From: Marichromatium purpuratum 984
GTDB taxonomy: Bacteria > Pseudomonadota > Gammaproteobacteria > Chromatiales > Chromatiaceae
DNA length: 64,000 nucleotides
Direction of reading: 5' to 3'
Assembly: GCF_000224005.2 (NCBI RefSeq)
Contig: NZ_CP007031.1
Location: 1,455,001 to 1,519,000, forward strand
Shown here: positions 54,980 to 64,000 of the stretch, in pieces
How the letters are laid out: each line of letters begins with the position of its first letter
Numbering within the stretch: the stretch's first letter is position 1
Position numbers and translations under genes: made by a program
Notes under the pieces: model-generated
The model's database searches: none
What the model was told of the DNA's origin: nothing
What the model saw: only the letters and a program-made list of their open reading frames with translations

Positions 54980-56371
54980 ATGCCGAGAGAGGGCAACCCA
55001 TTTGAGCAAGGCGTGCGGATCGGTGTGTTCGGCGATCAGCCGGCGCGCGACAGGACCGGACATATCCTGGAGTTCCTCGGCTGCGAGGTGCAACTACTCG
55101 AGGCCCTCGACGAACTCGACACGGCGTCACTCTCGGCGCTCTGGCTGTGCGCGCCGGGGGCGCGTCTGGCCCGACAGCTCGAGCGTGTCCATCCAGCCTC
55201 CCTGCCGCTGATCTGTCAACCGCTCGACGGTGCCCGCGAGGCGCTGCCGGGGCATGTCTGTGTGGTCGACGAACCGCCTGTCGTGGGGCGGGTGCTGGCG
55301 GTGCTGCAATGGCTGCGAACGGGCGCGATCGATGCCCGCGAGGTGCCCGGGCTCGAGGGGCTGACCGGTGCACATCCGATCATGCGCGGGGTCAAGCGCG
55401 CCATCGGTCAGGTCGCCAACAGTGATGCCACGGTGCTGATTCTCGGCGAGACCGGTTCCGGCAAGGAAGTTGTGGCGCGCGCGATCCACGCCGCCTCGTC
55501 GCGTTGCGACAAGCCCTTCGTCGCCGTCAACTGTGGCGCCATCCCGCCCGACCTGCTCGAGAGCGAGCTGTTCGGTCATGAAAAAGGCGCCTTCACTGGG
55601 GCCTTCACCGCTCGCACCGGGCGCTTCGAACTCGCCGCCGATGGCGTGCTGTTTCTCGACGAGATCGGCGACATGCCACTGCCGATGCAGGTCAAGCTGC
55701 TGCGCGTGCTCGAGGAGCGGACCTTCGAGCGGGTCGGTTCCAACAAGCCGATCCAGGCGCGGGCGCGGATCATCTCGGCGACCCATCGCAACCTCCAGGA
55801 TGCCGTCGATGCCGGCACCTTTCGCCAGGATCTGTTCTTCCGTCTCAACGTCTTTCCCATCGAGCTGCCGGCGCTGCGCGAGCGCCGCAGCGATATCCCG
55901 CTGCTGATCGTCGCGCTCGAGGAGCGTCTGCGCGAGCAATCGGTGGAGACCGCGCGGTTGACTCCAGCCGTCATCGCGCACCTCGCGCAGCTGCCCTGGC
56001 CTGGCAATGTGCGTGAACTCTCCAATCTGCTCGAGCAGTTGGCGATCCTCTATCCGGGAGAGGCGGTGGACTTGGCGCAGTTGCCGCCACGTTTTCGACC
56101 GGAAGCGGCCGCCGAGGTGCTCGACGCTCTGCCAGCGGAGCCGCCGCCGGTTGTCGCTCCGCCGCGCCCGGCCGCTGGTGAGGAGGATGCGTTGCCGCCG
56201 GAGGGGGTAGCGTTGCGCGGCTATCTCAACGAACTCGAACGCCGCATGATCGTCACCGCCCTGGAGCAGAATGAGCAGGTGGTGGCGCGCGCCGCGCGCC
56301 GCTTGGGGATGCGCCGCACCACCCTGGTCGAACGCATGCGCAAATTCGGACTGGGGCGCGGTGGCGGCTAG
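54980..56371 (+). CDS. fleQ: FleQ-type sigma-54-dependent flagellar master regulator
   Basis: A 463-residue enhancer-binding protein. A degenerate receiver-like N-terminus (about 10-115) is followed by an AAA+ domain with Walker A GETGSGKE (156-163), the sigma-54 contact loop GAFTGA (203-208), Walker B LFLDEIG (224-230), and a C-terminal Fis-type HTH ([16 protein letters not shown]). It closely resembles Pseudomonas FleQ, but the region before LTG reads PGLEG where FleQ has the c-di-GMP-binding LFRS, and the residue after the conserved Arg in VVARA is Ala, not Asn. ATP use and sigma-54 activation look intact; c-di-GMP response may differ. Expected to activate fliE onward. Confidence 0.88.
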   Translation: MPREGNPFEQGVRIGVFGDQPARDRTGHILEFLGCEVQLLEALDELDTASLSALWLCAPGARLARQLERVHPASLPLICQPLDGAREALPGHVCVVDEPPVVGRVLAVLQWLRTGAIDAREVPGLEGLTGAHPIMRGVKRAIGQVANSDATVLILGETGSGKEVVARAIHAASSRCDKPFVAVNCGAIPPDLLESELFGHEKGAFTGAFTARTGRFELAADGVLFLDEIGDMPLPMQVKLLRVLEERTFERVGSNKPIQARARIISATHRNLQDAVDAGTFRQDLFFRLNVFPIELPALRERRSDIPLLIVALEERLREQSVETARLTPAVIAHLAQLPWPGNVRELSNLLEQLAILYPGEAVDLAQLPPRFRPEAAAEVLDALPAEPPPVVAPPRPAAGEEDALPPEGVALRGYLNELERRMIVTALEQNEQVVARAARRLGMRRTTLVERMRKFGLGRGGG

Positions 56372-56378
56372 CAAGACA

Positions 56379-56399
56379 TCTCCCGAGCCGAGCGGGAGA
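56379..56399 (+). terminator. Hairpin after the fleQ-like gene
   Basis: A perfect 7-bp stem TCTCCCG / CGGGAGA with a 7-base loop starts 7 bp after the stop codon. There is no T-run, so it is a possible rather than certain terminator separating fleQ from the fliE promoter. Confidence 0.45.
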
Positions 56400-56411
56400 C
56401 CGAGATTGGCC

Positions 56412-56425
56412 GTCAAGAATTCGAC
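56412..56425 (+). promoter_or_regulatory. Putative FleQ binding site upstream of fliE
   Basis: GTCAAGAATTCGAC has the GTC-N8-GAC form and agrees with the Pseudomonas FleQ consensus GTCaNTAAAttGAC at about 11 of 14 positions. It lies about 112 bp upstream of the -24 element of the fliE promoter, a usual distance for an enhancer-type site, and directly after the gene for the presumed regulator. Confidence 0.55.
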
Positions 56426-56523
56426 GTCTCGCCTGGGGTGAGGCGACTCGTCGCGCCCGCCCGGGTCTGCGCAGTCCTGCCGCAGCCCTTGTCCGCCAGG
56501 CTCTGCCGCCACGCCTGAGGTTT

Positions 56524-56538
56524 TGGCACTTAATTTGC
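56524..56538 (+). promoter_or_regulatory. Sigma-54 (-24/-12) promoter of the fliE operon
   Basis: TGGCAC (56524-56529), five bases, TTGC (56535-56538). The GG and GC dinucleotides are exactly 10 bp apart, as required. It stands about 90 bp before the fliE start codon, downstream of a gene for a GAFTGA-containing activator. The rest of the gap (56426-56523) shows nothing further. Confidence 0.85.
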
Positions 56539-56628
56539 AATATCCCAATCGCGTCCAAGGTCGGGTACGCCGCTGCACCTGCGTATCCAGCCGGACCACG
56601 AGGATTGATGAGATGGGAGATTGTGAAC

Positions 56629-56964
56629 GTGAGTGACATGCAGATCCAGAACGTCTTGCAGCAGATGCGCGCGCTCTCGCAGTCGGGACGGGTCGAGGGG
56701 AGCATGCCGGCGACGCAGCAGCCGACGGCGCCGAGCGAGGGCGGTGAGTTCGCCACCGCGCTGCGCGATTCGTTGCGCTCGGTCAATGCGTTGCAGCAGG
56801 AGGCCAAGCAGGTGCAGACCAGTTTTGAACTCGGTGAGGCCAATACCAGTCTGCCGCAGGTGATGGTGGCGATGAACAAGTCGAGTCTCGCCTTCGAGGC
56901 GACCAATCAGGTGCGCAACCGACTGCTGTCGGCGTACCAGGAAGTCATGAGCATGCAGGTCTGA
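56629..56964 (+). CDS. fliE: Flagellar hook-basal body protein FliE
   Basis: An 111-residue protein joining the MS ring to the rod. It matches FliE by its short polar N-terminus (SDMQIQNVLQQMRALSQ), the GEFATALRDSLRSVNALQQEA centre and the C-terminal NKSSLAFEATNQVRNRLLSAYQEVMSMQV region. GTG at 56629 gives the family length; GGGAG lies 10 bp upstream. Earlier starts (TTG 56605, ATG 56608) would add residues not seen in FliE. First gene of the sigma-54 operon. Confidence 0.9.
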   Translation: MSDMQIQNVLQQMRALSQSGRVEGSMPATQQPTAPSEGGEFATALRDSLRSVNALQQEAKQVQTSFELGEANTSLPQVMVAMNKSSLAFEATNQVRNRLLSAYQEVMSMQV

Positions 56965-57001
56965 GCGCTGACGGCGCGCGGATCCACGGAGAAATTCATC
57001 C

Positions 57002-58675
57002 ATGGCGTCTTCGCTGACAGCCGCCTTTTCTACTGGAATCAAGACCTTCAACGAAATGCCGGTGGGTCGGCAGATCGCGTTGCTGGGGATGATCGCTGGT
57101 GGTCTGGTGGTGGCTGGCGCCATCCTCTACTGGTCGATGCGTCCGACCTATGCGCCGCTATTCTCGCGGATGGAGAATGCCGAGGCGGCCGAGGTGGTGC
57201 AGGCGCTCGATCAGCTCGGCGTGCCCTATCGCATCGATGAGCTGTCCGGTCGGATCGAGATCCCCCAGGCCAAGATCGCCCAGACCCGGTTGCTGCTTGC
57301 CGGTCAGGGGTTGCCGCGCACCTCGGATTTCGGCTTTGAGCTGCTGCAGGAGGACATGGGATTCGGCGCCAGTCGGCTGATGGAGGGCGCGCGCCACCAG
57401 CGTGCGCTCGAGGGCGAGCTGGGACGCTCGATCGCGGCTCTCGAGCCGGTCGAGCGCGCGCGGGTCCATCTTGCGCTGCCCGAGCGCTCGGTGTTCGTGC
57501 GCGAGCGCAAGCCGGCGAGCGCCTCAGTGGTGGTCCATCTGCGTGGCACCCGGGCCTTGAACGACACCCAGGTCGCAGCCATCGTCCATCTGGTCTCCTC
57601 GAGCATTCCGGCGCTCGATCCCGAGCAGGTCACCGTGGTCGACCAGCACGGTCGGCTGCTCACCAGCAACGATGACGAGATGGGGCTCTCGACCTCGGCC
57701 GACCAGCTCGACTACATCCGTCGTCTCGAGAGCAGTTATGTCGATCGGGTGATGACCCTGCTGGTGCCGATCCTCGGGCGCGACGGGGTGCGGGTGCAGG
57801 TGGCCGCGGATATCGACTTCTCGCGCGTCGAGCGCACCCAGGAGTCGTTCGACCCCGAGCGCACCGCGGTGCGCTCCGAGCAGCTCAGCGAGCAGGAGCG
57901 CGTCGGCAGCGATCCGGCGATCGGCGGTATCCCCGGCGCCCTGACCAACCAGCCGCCGGACGGCGGCGCCGTCGGCGAGGCGCCGGTGGCCGATCCGATG
58001 ATGCCGAGCAGTCGCAGCATGCAGAAGACGCGCAACTACGAGATCGATCGTGCGATCTCGCATGTGCGTGAGATGCCGGGCAATATCCGCCGGCTGTCGA
58101 CGGCGGTGGTGGTCGATTATCGCGAGGAATTCAACGAGGAAGGCGAGATGGTGCGGGTGCCACGCTCGGAGGAGGAGTTGGCGAGCATCCGCGCGCTGGT
58201 ACGCGAGGCGGTGGGATTCGACGATGCGCGCAACGACTCGCTCAACGTGATCACCGCCTCGTTCACGCCCGCTGACGCTGCCGATGCCGAGCCGGTCTGG
58301 ACCCAGCCGTGGTTCCTCGAATTGGCCAAGATCGGCGCCGGGTTGATCCTCGCGCTGATGGTACTCTTGACCATCGTGCGTCCGGCGGTGCGCCAGCTCG
58401 CGCCGCCGTCGGCCGACGAGGCCGCCGCCGCGCTCGAGGACCAGTCGGGCGAGGGCGGTGGTGTCGGCGGCGGCGCCGGCATGGGCGGCGAGGGCGAACT
58501 CGGCGAGGACACCGTGGCGATCACCCAGCAGAGCGCGGCGATCGCCGCGCTCACCGGCCCGAAGGAGGGCGATCAGCAGCAGGTCGATCTCGAGGCCGTG
58601 CGCGAGCTGGTCAAAGAGGATCCGAAACGCGTGGCACAGGTGATGAAGAGCTGGCTGAACGAAGATGGCAACTGA
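57002..58675 (+). CDS. fliF: Flagellar MS-ring protein FliF
   Basis: A 557-residue inner-membrane ring protein. An N-terminal TM helix (about 27-46) is followed by the YscJ-like ring-building domain (SRMENAEAAEVVQALDQLGVPYRID), a periplasmic region, a second TM helix (about 440-460) and a C-terminal cytosolic tail that binds FliG. Between the second TM helix and the tail is a Gly-rich low-complexity run (SGEGGGVGGGAGMGGEGE), an unusual linker. Overlaps fliG by 11 bp. Confidence 0.93.
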   Translation: MASSLTAAFSTGIKTFNEMPVGRQIALLGMIAGGLVVAGAILYWSMRPTYAPLFSRMENAEAAEVVQALDQLGVPYRIDELSGRIEIPQAKIAQTRLLLAGQGLPRTSDFGFELLQEDMGFGASRLMEGARHQRALEGELGRSIAALEPVERARVHLALPERSVFVRERKPASASVVVHLRGTRALNDTQVAAIVHLVSSSIPALDPEQVTVVDQHGRLLTSNDDEMGLSTSADQLDYIRRLESSYVDRVMTLLVPILGRDGVRVQVAADIDFSRVERTQESFDPERTAVRSEQLSEQERVGSDPAIGGIPGALTNQPPDGGAVGEAPVADPMMPSSRSMQKTRNYEIDRAISHVREMPGNIRRLSTAVVVDYREEFNEEGEMVRVPRSEEELASIRALVREAVGFDDARNDSLNVITASFTPADAADAEPVWTQPWFLELAKIGAGLILALMVLLTIVRPAVRQLAPPSADEAAAALEDQSGEGGGVGGGAGMGGEGELGEDTVAITQQSAAIAALTGPKEGDQQQVDLEAVRELVKEDPKRVAQVMKSWLNEDGN

Positions 58676-59675
58676 TCCGTCCAAGCGCCCCGGCCCCGAA
58701 CAGGTGGCGATCTTCCTGATGAGCGTCGGTGAGGGGGCGGCGGCCGACGTGCTCAAGCACATGGGACCGAAGGAGGTGCAGAAGATCGGCACCGCCATGG
58801 CCTCTCTCGAGCGGGTCTCGCGCACCGATATCGACTATGTGCTGAAACGTTTCTCGGAGACGGCTATGGAGCACACCTCGCTCGGCATCGGCGCCGAGGA
58901 CTATGTGCGCTCGGTGCTCAACTCCGCGCTCGGCGAGGACAAGGCCTCGGGGCTGATCGACCGTATCCTGCTCGGGCGCAACTCCAAGGGGCTCGAGGCG
59001 CTCAAGTGGCTCGACCCACGCGCCATCGCCGAGATGATCCGCCACGAACACCCGCAGATCGTCGCCATCGTGCTCTCGCACCTCGACGCCGATCAGGCCG
59101 CCGAGACCCTCTCCTATCTCCCCGACCGGATGCAGTCGGATATCGTGCTGCGCATCGCCACCCTCGACGGCGTCCAGCCCGCCGCGCTCCACGAACTCGA
59201 CGAGATCCTCGAGCGCCAGCTCTCGGGCAAGAACACCGCCAAGTCCTCGATGGTCGGCGGGGTCAAGACCGCCGCCGACATCCTCAACTTCATGGACGCC
59301 TCGCAGAGCACCAACGTGATGTCCGGGGTCACCCAGGTCGACGAGGATCTCGGCGAACGCATCCAGGAGCTGATGTTCGTCTTCGAGAGCCTGGTCGACG
59401 TCGACGATCGCGGTATCCAGACCCTGCTGCGCGAGATCTCCACCGATTCGCTGGTGCTTGCGCTCAAGGGCGCCGATGACGCGCTCAAGGACAAGATTTT
59501 CAAGAACATGTCCAAGCGCGCCGCCGAGATGTTGCGCGAGGATCTCGAGGCCAAGGGGCCGGTTCGTCTGAGCGATGTCGAGGGCGCGCAGAAAGAGATC
59601 CTCGCCGTCGCGCGTCGACTCTCCGAGAGCGGTGACATCGTGCTCGGCGGGGCCGGCGGGGAGCAGATGGTGTGA
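58665..59675 (+). CDS. fliG: Flagellar motor switch protein FliG
   Basis: A 336-residue C-ring protein. Its N-terminal domain meets FliF, the middle and C-terminal armadillo-like domains contact FliM and the stator. Conserved blocks: MIRHEHPQIVAIVLSHLD, the MMFEDLV/MFVFESLVDVDDR EHPQ-type and hydrophobic patch, and the C-terminal KDKIFKNMSKRAAEMLREDLE charged helix with stator-interacting Arg/Glu/Asp residues. Overlaps fliF and fliH. Confidence 0.95.
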   Translation: MATDPSKRPGPEQVAIFLMSVGEGAAADVLKHMGPKEVQKIGTAMASLERVSRTDIDYVLKRFSETAMEHTSLGIGAEDYVRSVLNSALGEDKASGLIDRILLGRNSKGLEALKWLDPRAIAEMIRHEHPQIVAIVLSHLDADQAAETLSYLPDRMQSDIVLRIATLDGVQPAALHELDEILERQLSGKNTAKSSMVGGVKTAADILNFMDASQSTNVMSGVTQVDEDLGERIQELMFVFESLVDVDDRGIQTLLREISTDSLVLALKGADDALKDKIFKNMSKRAAEMLREDLEAKGPVRLSDVEGAQKEILAVARRLSESGDIVLGGAGGEQMV

Positions 59676-60514
59676 GCGGCTCGGGGTCTTCGGTGCTCTA
59701 TGCCGACCTGCTCGACGGGCCGGTGCAACGCTGGCAGCCACCGGATGTCGGCGCACCGCCACCGCCTGAGCCGGCACCCGAGCCGGAACCCGAGTTCGAG
59801 CCCGAGCCAGAGCGCCACCTGCCGACCGCCGCCGAGATCGAGGCGATCGAGCAGGCCGCGCGTGATGCCGGTTACGAGGCCGGTTTCGAGACCGGCTACA
59901 AGGAGGGGCGCGAACTCGGCCAGGGTGAGGCGGAGAAGGAGGGCCGGGCGCGCTACGACAAGAAGGTGCGCGAGACAGTCGAGGCGCTCGAGGGTGTGGC
60001 GCGCGATCTCGCCGATCCCCTGGCCGCCGCCGCCGATGCCCTCGAGCCCGAGCTGCTGGCGCTGGTGGTGGCGATGGCGCGACGGGTGGTGATGGCCGAG
60101 TTCGAGCAGCACCCGGAGCACGTCGCCCGGGTGCTCGGCAGTGCGCTCGGACAGTTGCCTTCGCGCAATCGCGAGATCCGCGTGCGCATCAACCCCGAGG
60201 ATGCGCAGATCCTCGAGGCCTATGCCCGGGACCGTGACGAGCGCATCAGCTGGCGCCCGGACCCGGGGGTCGCCCGTGGCGGCTGTCTCGTCGAGAGCGG
60301 CCCGAGCCGGATCGACGCCACGCTTGAGGAGCGGCTGCGCCAGGGTGTCGAGGCGCTCTGGGGCGAGGTCGAGCCGGCGGCGGATGAGCCCGTGGCAGGC
60401 GGTGCCGAGCCCTCGTCGCGAGCGGCCCCGGTGGATGCGCCGGTCGCGGACACCGATGCCGCGCCCGAGCCGACGCACGAACCCTTGGCCGATGAAGAGG
60501 TCGAGCAGCGATGA
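59672..60514 (+). CDS. fliH: Flagellar export ATPase negative regulator FliH
   Basis: A 280-residue protein that binds FliI and anchors it to the export gate. The Pro/Glu-rich N-terminal region precedes the GxxxG-like helix ([23 protein letters not shown]) typical of FliH, followed by the C-terminal FliH domain resembling ATP synthase delta/b. The last 40 residues are Ala/Pro-rich. Start is GTG overlapping the fliG stop (GTGA). Confidence 0.88.
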   Translation: MSGSGSSVLYADLLDGPVQRWQPPDVGAPPPPEPAPEPEPEFEPEPERHLPTAAEIEAIEQAARDAGYEAGFETGYKEGRELGQGEAEKEGRARYDKKVRETVEALEGVARDLADPLAAAADALEPELLALVVAMARRVVMAEFEQHPEHVARVLGSALGQLPSRNREIRVRINPEDAQILEAYARDRDERISWRPDPGVARGGCLVESGPSRIDATLEERLRQGVEALWGEVEPAADEPVAGGAEPSSRAAPVDAPVADTDAAPEPTHEPLADEEVEQR

Positions 60515-61890
60515 GCGAGCTGATCGATGGACTGCGCGAGCAGGGCACCCGCGAGCTGGTCAGCGGGTTGCGCGAACGCCTGGCGCAATCGGGCCGGCGC
60601 ATCGACAAGGTGGTGCCGCCGCAGCCCGAGGGGCAGCTCTCGCGGATGGTTGGGCTGACCCTTGAGGCCGAGGGGATCCGGTTACCGGTCGGCGGGCGCG
60701 CGGCCATCCATACCGCCGGCGGTGGTCGGGTCTCGGCCGAGGTGGTCGGCTTCCAGGGCGAGCGTACCTTCCTGATGCCCGAGGGGCGGATCGAGGGGCT
60801 GGTGCCGGGGGCGCGGATCGAGCCGCTCGACCAGCAGCGGCGTATCGCCGTCGGGCCGCAGTTGTTGGGGCGGGTGATCGACGCCAACGGCGAGCCGCTC
60901 GACGGCGCCGGGCCGCTGCGCGCGCAGCAGGAGATGCCGATCGACGGGCGCCCGATCAATCCGCTCACCCGCGACCCGATCCGCACCCAGCTCGACGTCG
61001 GCGTGCGCACCCTCAACGGACTGCTCACCGTCGGGCGCGGTCAGCGCCTCGGTCTGTTCGCCGGCAGCGGCGTCGGTAAGAGCGTACTCTTGGGGATGAT
61101 GACCCGGTTCACCGCCGCCGATGTCATCGTCGTCGGCCTGATCGGCGAGCGTGGTCGCGAGGTCAACGAGTTCATCCACGACATCCTCGACGACGAGTCG
61201 CGCCGGCGCACCGTGGTGGTGGCGGTGCCGGCCGACCAGTCGCCGCTGCTGCGCCAGCACGGCGCGCTGGTGGCGACCACGGTGGCCGAGTACTTCCGCG
61301 ACCAGGGGCTCGACGTACTGTTGCTGATGGACTCGCTGACGCGCTTCGCCCAGGGCGCGCGTGAGATCTCCATGGCCATCGGCGAGCCACCGGCGACCAA
61401 GGGCTATTCGGCCTCGGTGTTCGCGCGCCTGCCCGCGCTGGTCGAGCGCGCCGGCAACGGCGACAGGGGCGGTGGCTCGATCACCGCCTTCTACACCGTG
61501 CTCGCCGAGGGCGACGACCAGAACGACCCGATCGTCGATGCCGCGCGCGGCATCCTCGACGGCCACGTGGTGCTCTCGCGCGAAATCGCCCAGAGCGGGC
61601 GCTATCCGGCGATCGACGTTGGCGCCTCGGTCTCGCGGGTGATGAGCGCGCTGATCAGCCCCGAGCACGAGCAGGCGGCGCGGCGCTTCCGCGGCATGAT
61701 GGCTACCTATGCCGCCAACCGCGACCTGATCGCTGTCGGCGCCTATCGCAAGGGCACCGATCCCCAGCTCGACGAGGCGGTGGCGATGCATCCCCGTCTC
61801 GAGGCCTATCTCGCCCAGCAGCGCACCGAGTGCGTGACCTTCGAGGAGGCCCGCGACGGCCTGATCGCGCTGATGCGGGGTGGGCCATGA
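60511..61890 (+). CDS. fliI: Flagellar export ATPase FliI
   Basis: A 459-residue type III export ATPase related to F1-beta. P-loop AGSGVGKS (184-191), [30 protein letters not shown] (Walker B) and [16 protein letters not shown] are intact. It hydrolyses ATP to drive unfolding and export of flagellar subunits with FliH and FliJ. The ATG overlaps the fliH stop (ATGA). Confidence 0.95.
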   Translation: MSELIDGLREQGTRELVSGLRERLAQSGRRIDKVVPPQPEGQLSRMVGLTLEAEGIRLPVGGRAAIHTAGGGRVSAEVVGFQGERTFLMPEGRIEGLVPGARIEPLDQQRRIAVGPQLLGRVIDANGEPLDGAGPLRAQQEMPIDGRPINPLTRDPIRTQLDVGVRTLNGLLTVGRGQRLGLFAGSGVGKSVLLGMMTRFTAADVIVVGLIGERGREVNEFIHDILDDESRRRTVVVAVPADQSPLLRQHGALVATTVAEYFRDQGLDVLLLMDSLTRFAQGAREISMAIGEPPATKGYSASVFARLPALVERAGNGDRGGGSITAFYTVLAEGDDQNDPIVDAARGILDGHVVLSREIAQSGRYPAIDVGASVSRVMSALISPEHEQAARRFRGMMATYAANRDLIAVGAYRKGTDPQLDEAVAMHPRLEAYLAQQRTECVTFEEARDGLIALMRGGP

Positions 61891-62324
61891 GCGCCGGCAT
61901 CCGTCGCTTCAAGCGTCTGCTGCGCATCCGCGAGGCGCAGGAGAACGAGGCCGCGGTGGGCCTCGCCGCGCGGCTCGACACCCTCAATCAGATCGAGGCC
62001 CAGCGCGAGCAGCTCGAGTGCTATCTCAACGACTATCTGAACGCCCTGGTGCCGGAGGATGTCAACATGCTCAAGCAGTTGGCGCGGATGCGTGATCAGT
62101 TGCGCGAGGCCCTCGATCAGCAGGAACTGCGTGTCGATGCCGCTCAGGCACAGGTCGATCAGGCCCGTGCGGTCTGGCTCGAACGTCATCAGGCGAGCCT
62201 GTCGCTGGATAAGCTGATCGAGCGACGTCGTGAGCAGGAGGCGCTCCAGGAAGGGCGTCGCCAGCAGCGCGAACAGGACATGTGGGCGACCCGTCGCGCC
62301 TTCGATCAGCGCCATCAGGAATGA
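61887..62324 (+). CDS. fliJ: Flagellar export chaperone FliJ
   Basis: A 145-residue two-helix coiled-coil protein, the stalk-like partner of FliI. It starts [21 protein letters not shown] and continues as an almost unbroken charged helix, with [26 protein letters not shown]-type heptads. Assignment relies on coiled-coil character and operon position. The ATG overlaps the fliI stop (ATGA). Confidence 0.85.
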   Translation: MSAGIRRFKRLLRIREAQENEAAVGLAARLDTLNQIEAQREQLECYLNDYLNALVPEDVNMLKQLARMRDQLREALDQQELRVDAAQAQVDQARAVWLERHQASLSLDKLIERRREQEALQEGRRQQREQDMWATRRAFDQRHQE

Positions 62325-62395
62325 GCCCCGCTGATGCGCCGGGCGCCTAACCGGGGCGGTGCAAGCCCCCTTCACCAATAGCGAGGATCGCGGTC

Positions 62396-63823
62396 ATGCA
62401 AGCGCAAACAGCCCAGTTACAGCCGTATGGCCTGTTGCAGCTGCTCTCCGGCGCCACGGCCGGGGCGGCGGTTGATCCCGCGGGGGAGGGCGGCGCCTTC
62501 ACCGAGGCGCTCGAGGGCCAGCTGCGCGAACTGCTCTCGGGCTGGGGTGTCGACCTCGAAGAACTCGACTCCGAGTTGCAGGGGGCCGAGACCCCGGATG
62601 AGGCGCTCGCCTCGCTGCTCGCCTTGCTCCAGCAACGCCCCACCGAGGTGCCCAGTGGCGCCGTCCCGAGCGGGGACGTGCTGGCACCCGCACTCCCGGC
62701 CAGCGAGCCGAGCACAGGGGAGGCCGTGGTGCTCGCCGCGTTGCAACAGCTCCCGCTCGAACAGGGCCGGGCGCTTGGCGCGCCGCTGCCCGGTGAGGAG
62801 ATGGCGGCGCGCGGCGAGGCCCTGCTCAACGCACTGCAGGCCCAGCTCGATGCCGTGACCATCGCTGCAGATGGCGCAGAGGTGGCAGATGGCAGCGATG
62901 GCGGCGACGACCTGGTGGCGCGGCTGCGGGCACTGCTGCGAGGCGAGACGAGCAGCGTCGAGCTTGCGGCGGCGGAGCGTGCAAGCCTGGCGGCACTGCT
63001 CCAGCAGCAGGGGGGCGGGGCGTCGACCGAGAGCGGGCTCGAGACGCTGGCGCCGGCCCTGCGCTCGTTGTTGCAGTCGGTGACGACGGCTGGCAGCGAT
63101 GCCGATCCCGAGGTGCTGCTCGGGGGGGCGGTGAGGTCGGGGGGGGGTGATGATCTTGCTGTCCTGTCGCCGGCGCTGACGCGCGCACTTCAGCCGGAGA
63201 CCGACGGGGGGCGCGAGTTCTCGCGTGAGGCGTTGTTCGAGCTGCTGCAGCGCTGGGGCGGTCATGATGGCGCCTCGGTTGTCGAACAGGGGCGTGACCA
63301 GGACTCGCGGCTTGCGGTGTCGGCGCCGACCGGCGCCGGCGCGACGACTCAGTCGGCGGGCGCCGAGACCAGTCGCCCCCTGGTGCTCGACTTCCAGCAG
63401 CTGCTGCGCCCGGGGGGCGAGCGTGCGCTGGTCGAGCGCATGCAGTGGCTGGCTCGCGCCGGAGAGGATGCGGCCGAGATCAAGCTGCATCCACCGAGCC
63501 TGGGGGCGCTCGAGGTACGGGTGGCGATGGAGGGCGACAAGGCCAATGTGCAGTTCTTCGCCGCCAATCCAGTCGCCCGCGAGGTGCTCGAAGCGGCATT
63601 GCCGCGGTTGCGTGACTCGCTGGCCCAGGAGGGGATGTCGCTCGGTGAGGTCACCATCGCCGATCAGCCGCCGCAGCAGCGCGACGGTGGCGCCCAGGCC
63701 GGTGGTGACGGCCGCGCCGGTGACGGTCGTGATGCGGGTGAGGGCGATTCGGGTGAGACGGGCGAGTCCTTGACTCACAGCACGCTCGGCGCCCTGTCGC
63801 AACGGCTCGATCTGTTCGTCTGA
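62396..63823 (+). CDS. fliK: Flagellar hook-length control protein FliK
   Basis: A 475-residue protein. The long N-terminal part is low-complexity, Gln/Ala/Gly-rich and probably extended (the ruler function). The C-terminal Flg_hook domain (about 330-425) has the family signature AEIKLHPPSLGALEVRVAME and REVLEAALPRLRDSLAQEGMSL. The tail is Gly/Asp-rich. GAGG lies 9 bp before the ATG at 62396. The 177 bp after the stop (63824-64000) show no gene start or promoter I can support. Confidence 0.9.
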   Translation: MQAQTAQLQPYGLLQLLSGATAGAAVDPAGEGGAFTEALEGQLRELLSGWGVDLEELDSELQGAETPDEALASLLALLQQRPTEVPSGAVPSGDVLAPALPASEPSTGEAVVLAALQQLPLEQGRALGAPLPGEEMAARGEALLNALQAQLDAVTIAADGAEVADGSDGGDDLVARLRALLRGETSSVELAAAERASLAALLQQQGGGASTESGLETLAPALRSLLQSVTTAGSDADPEVLLGGAVRSGGGDDLAVLSPALTRALQPETDGGREFSREALFELLQRWGGHDGASVVEQGRDQDSRLAVSAPTGAGATTQSAGAETSRPLVLDFQQLLRPGGERALVERMQWLARAGEDAAEIKLHPPSLGALEVRVAMEGDKANVQFFAANPVAREVLEAALPRLRDSLAQEGMSLGEVTIADQPPQQRDGGAQAGGDGRAGDGRDAGEGDSGETGESLTHSTLGALSQRLDLFV

Positions 63824-64000
63824 CAGCGGTGCGCTTCACCGTCCTCCGGTCGAGCGCCGCTCCCGCCTCCCTGCCTACGTCCAGTCATCGGGGCTTTGAT
63901 AGACTGCGCGGATGTGCGGTCGTGCGGTCTGGTCTGAGGCCGTGTCGCGCGTCCGGCGCGTGCCCGAGGCTCACCGTACCCAGCGGCGTCAACATCCTGA

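Overview
The window is a GC-rich chromosome segment (roughly two-thirds G+C by eye) that starts inside a 23S rRNA gene and ends just after fliK. Gene content and order point to a gammaproteobacterium: leuC-leuD-leuB-asd-fimV-truA-trpF and accD-folC-(SPOR)-cvpA-purF-metZ is a classical gammaproteobacterial core block, here with trpBA between trpF and accD. A Chromatiales-like (purple sulfur bacterium) relative is plausible from the mix of a bacterial V-type ATPase, polar-type FleQ flagellar genes and HD-GYP proteins, but nothing in the window proves it.

Layout. 1-1766: 3' part of 23S rRNA, 5S rRNA and the operon's intrinsic terminator. 1786-13119: scattered housekeeping genes: DUF1992, PhoU-like, DadA, a UPF0016/GDT1-type manganese exporter behind a yybP-ykoY (Mn2+) riboswitch, DUF4139, a tandem pair of HD-GYP proteins, a 59-residue protein with DUF4342, YchJ-SrkA, and a metallophosphoesterase. 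13189-31212: the biosynthetic block (leucine, lysine/threonine branch point, tryptophan, fatty acid, folate, purine, methionine), much of it with 1-4 bp stop/start overlaps. 31217-38533: YbaK, a DUF938 methyltransferase, two unrecognised envelope proteins, FolP, ApbE, DUF3096, and a 35-residue membrane peptide coupled to a TDT/SLAC1 transporter. 38576-47068: an OmpA-family protein facing a seven-gene V-type ATPase operon (B-D-I-K-E-DUF2764-like-A). The proteolipid carries residues matching the Enterococcus Na+ site. 47505-53279: a hybrid histidine kinase, then a PLD-VTT fusion with an endonuclease/phosphatase-family protein. 53419-63823: a small unknown protein, ComFB, a PilZ-like protein, a FleQ-type sigma-54 activator and fliEFGHIJK, with a readable FleQ-type box and a -24/-12 promoter before fliE.

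The feature least explained by known gene families is a set of intergenic repeat elements at 1786-2079, 5584-5923, 32398-32569 and 36981-37284. Three share one plan: an outer array of a 7-bp unit (CTGGCGG and relatives), an inner inverted repeat beginning GATTGAACCGCAAAG, a variable core, the inverted copy, and an opposing array of a different 7-bp unit (CTGATCG, CTGGTCG or CTGGCCG). The fourth has the core and one array but no inner arms. They encode nothing convincing and look like a mobile or structured repeat family. I consider them the main candidate for something undescribed here.

Limits: functional calls rest on reading the translated proteins and motifs, without database searches. Start codons are stated as uncertain where the ribosome binding site does not decide.
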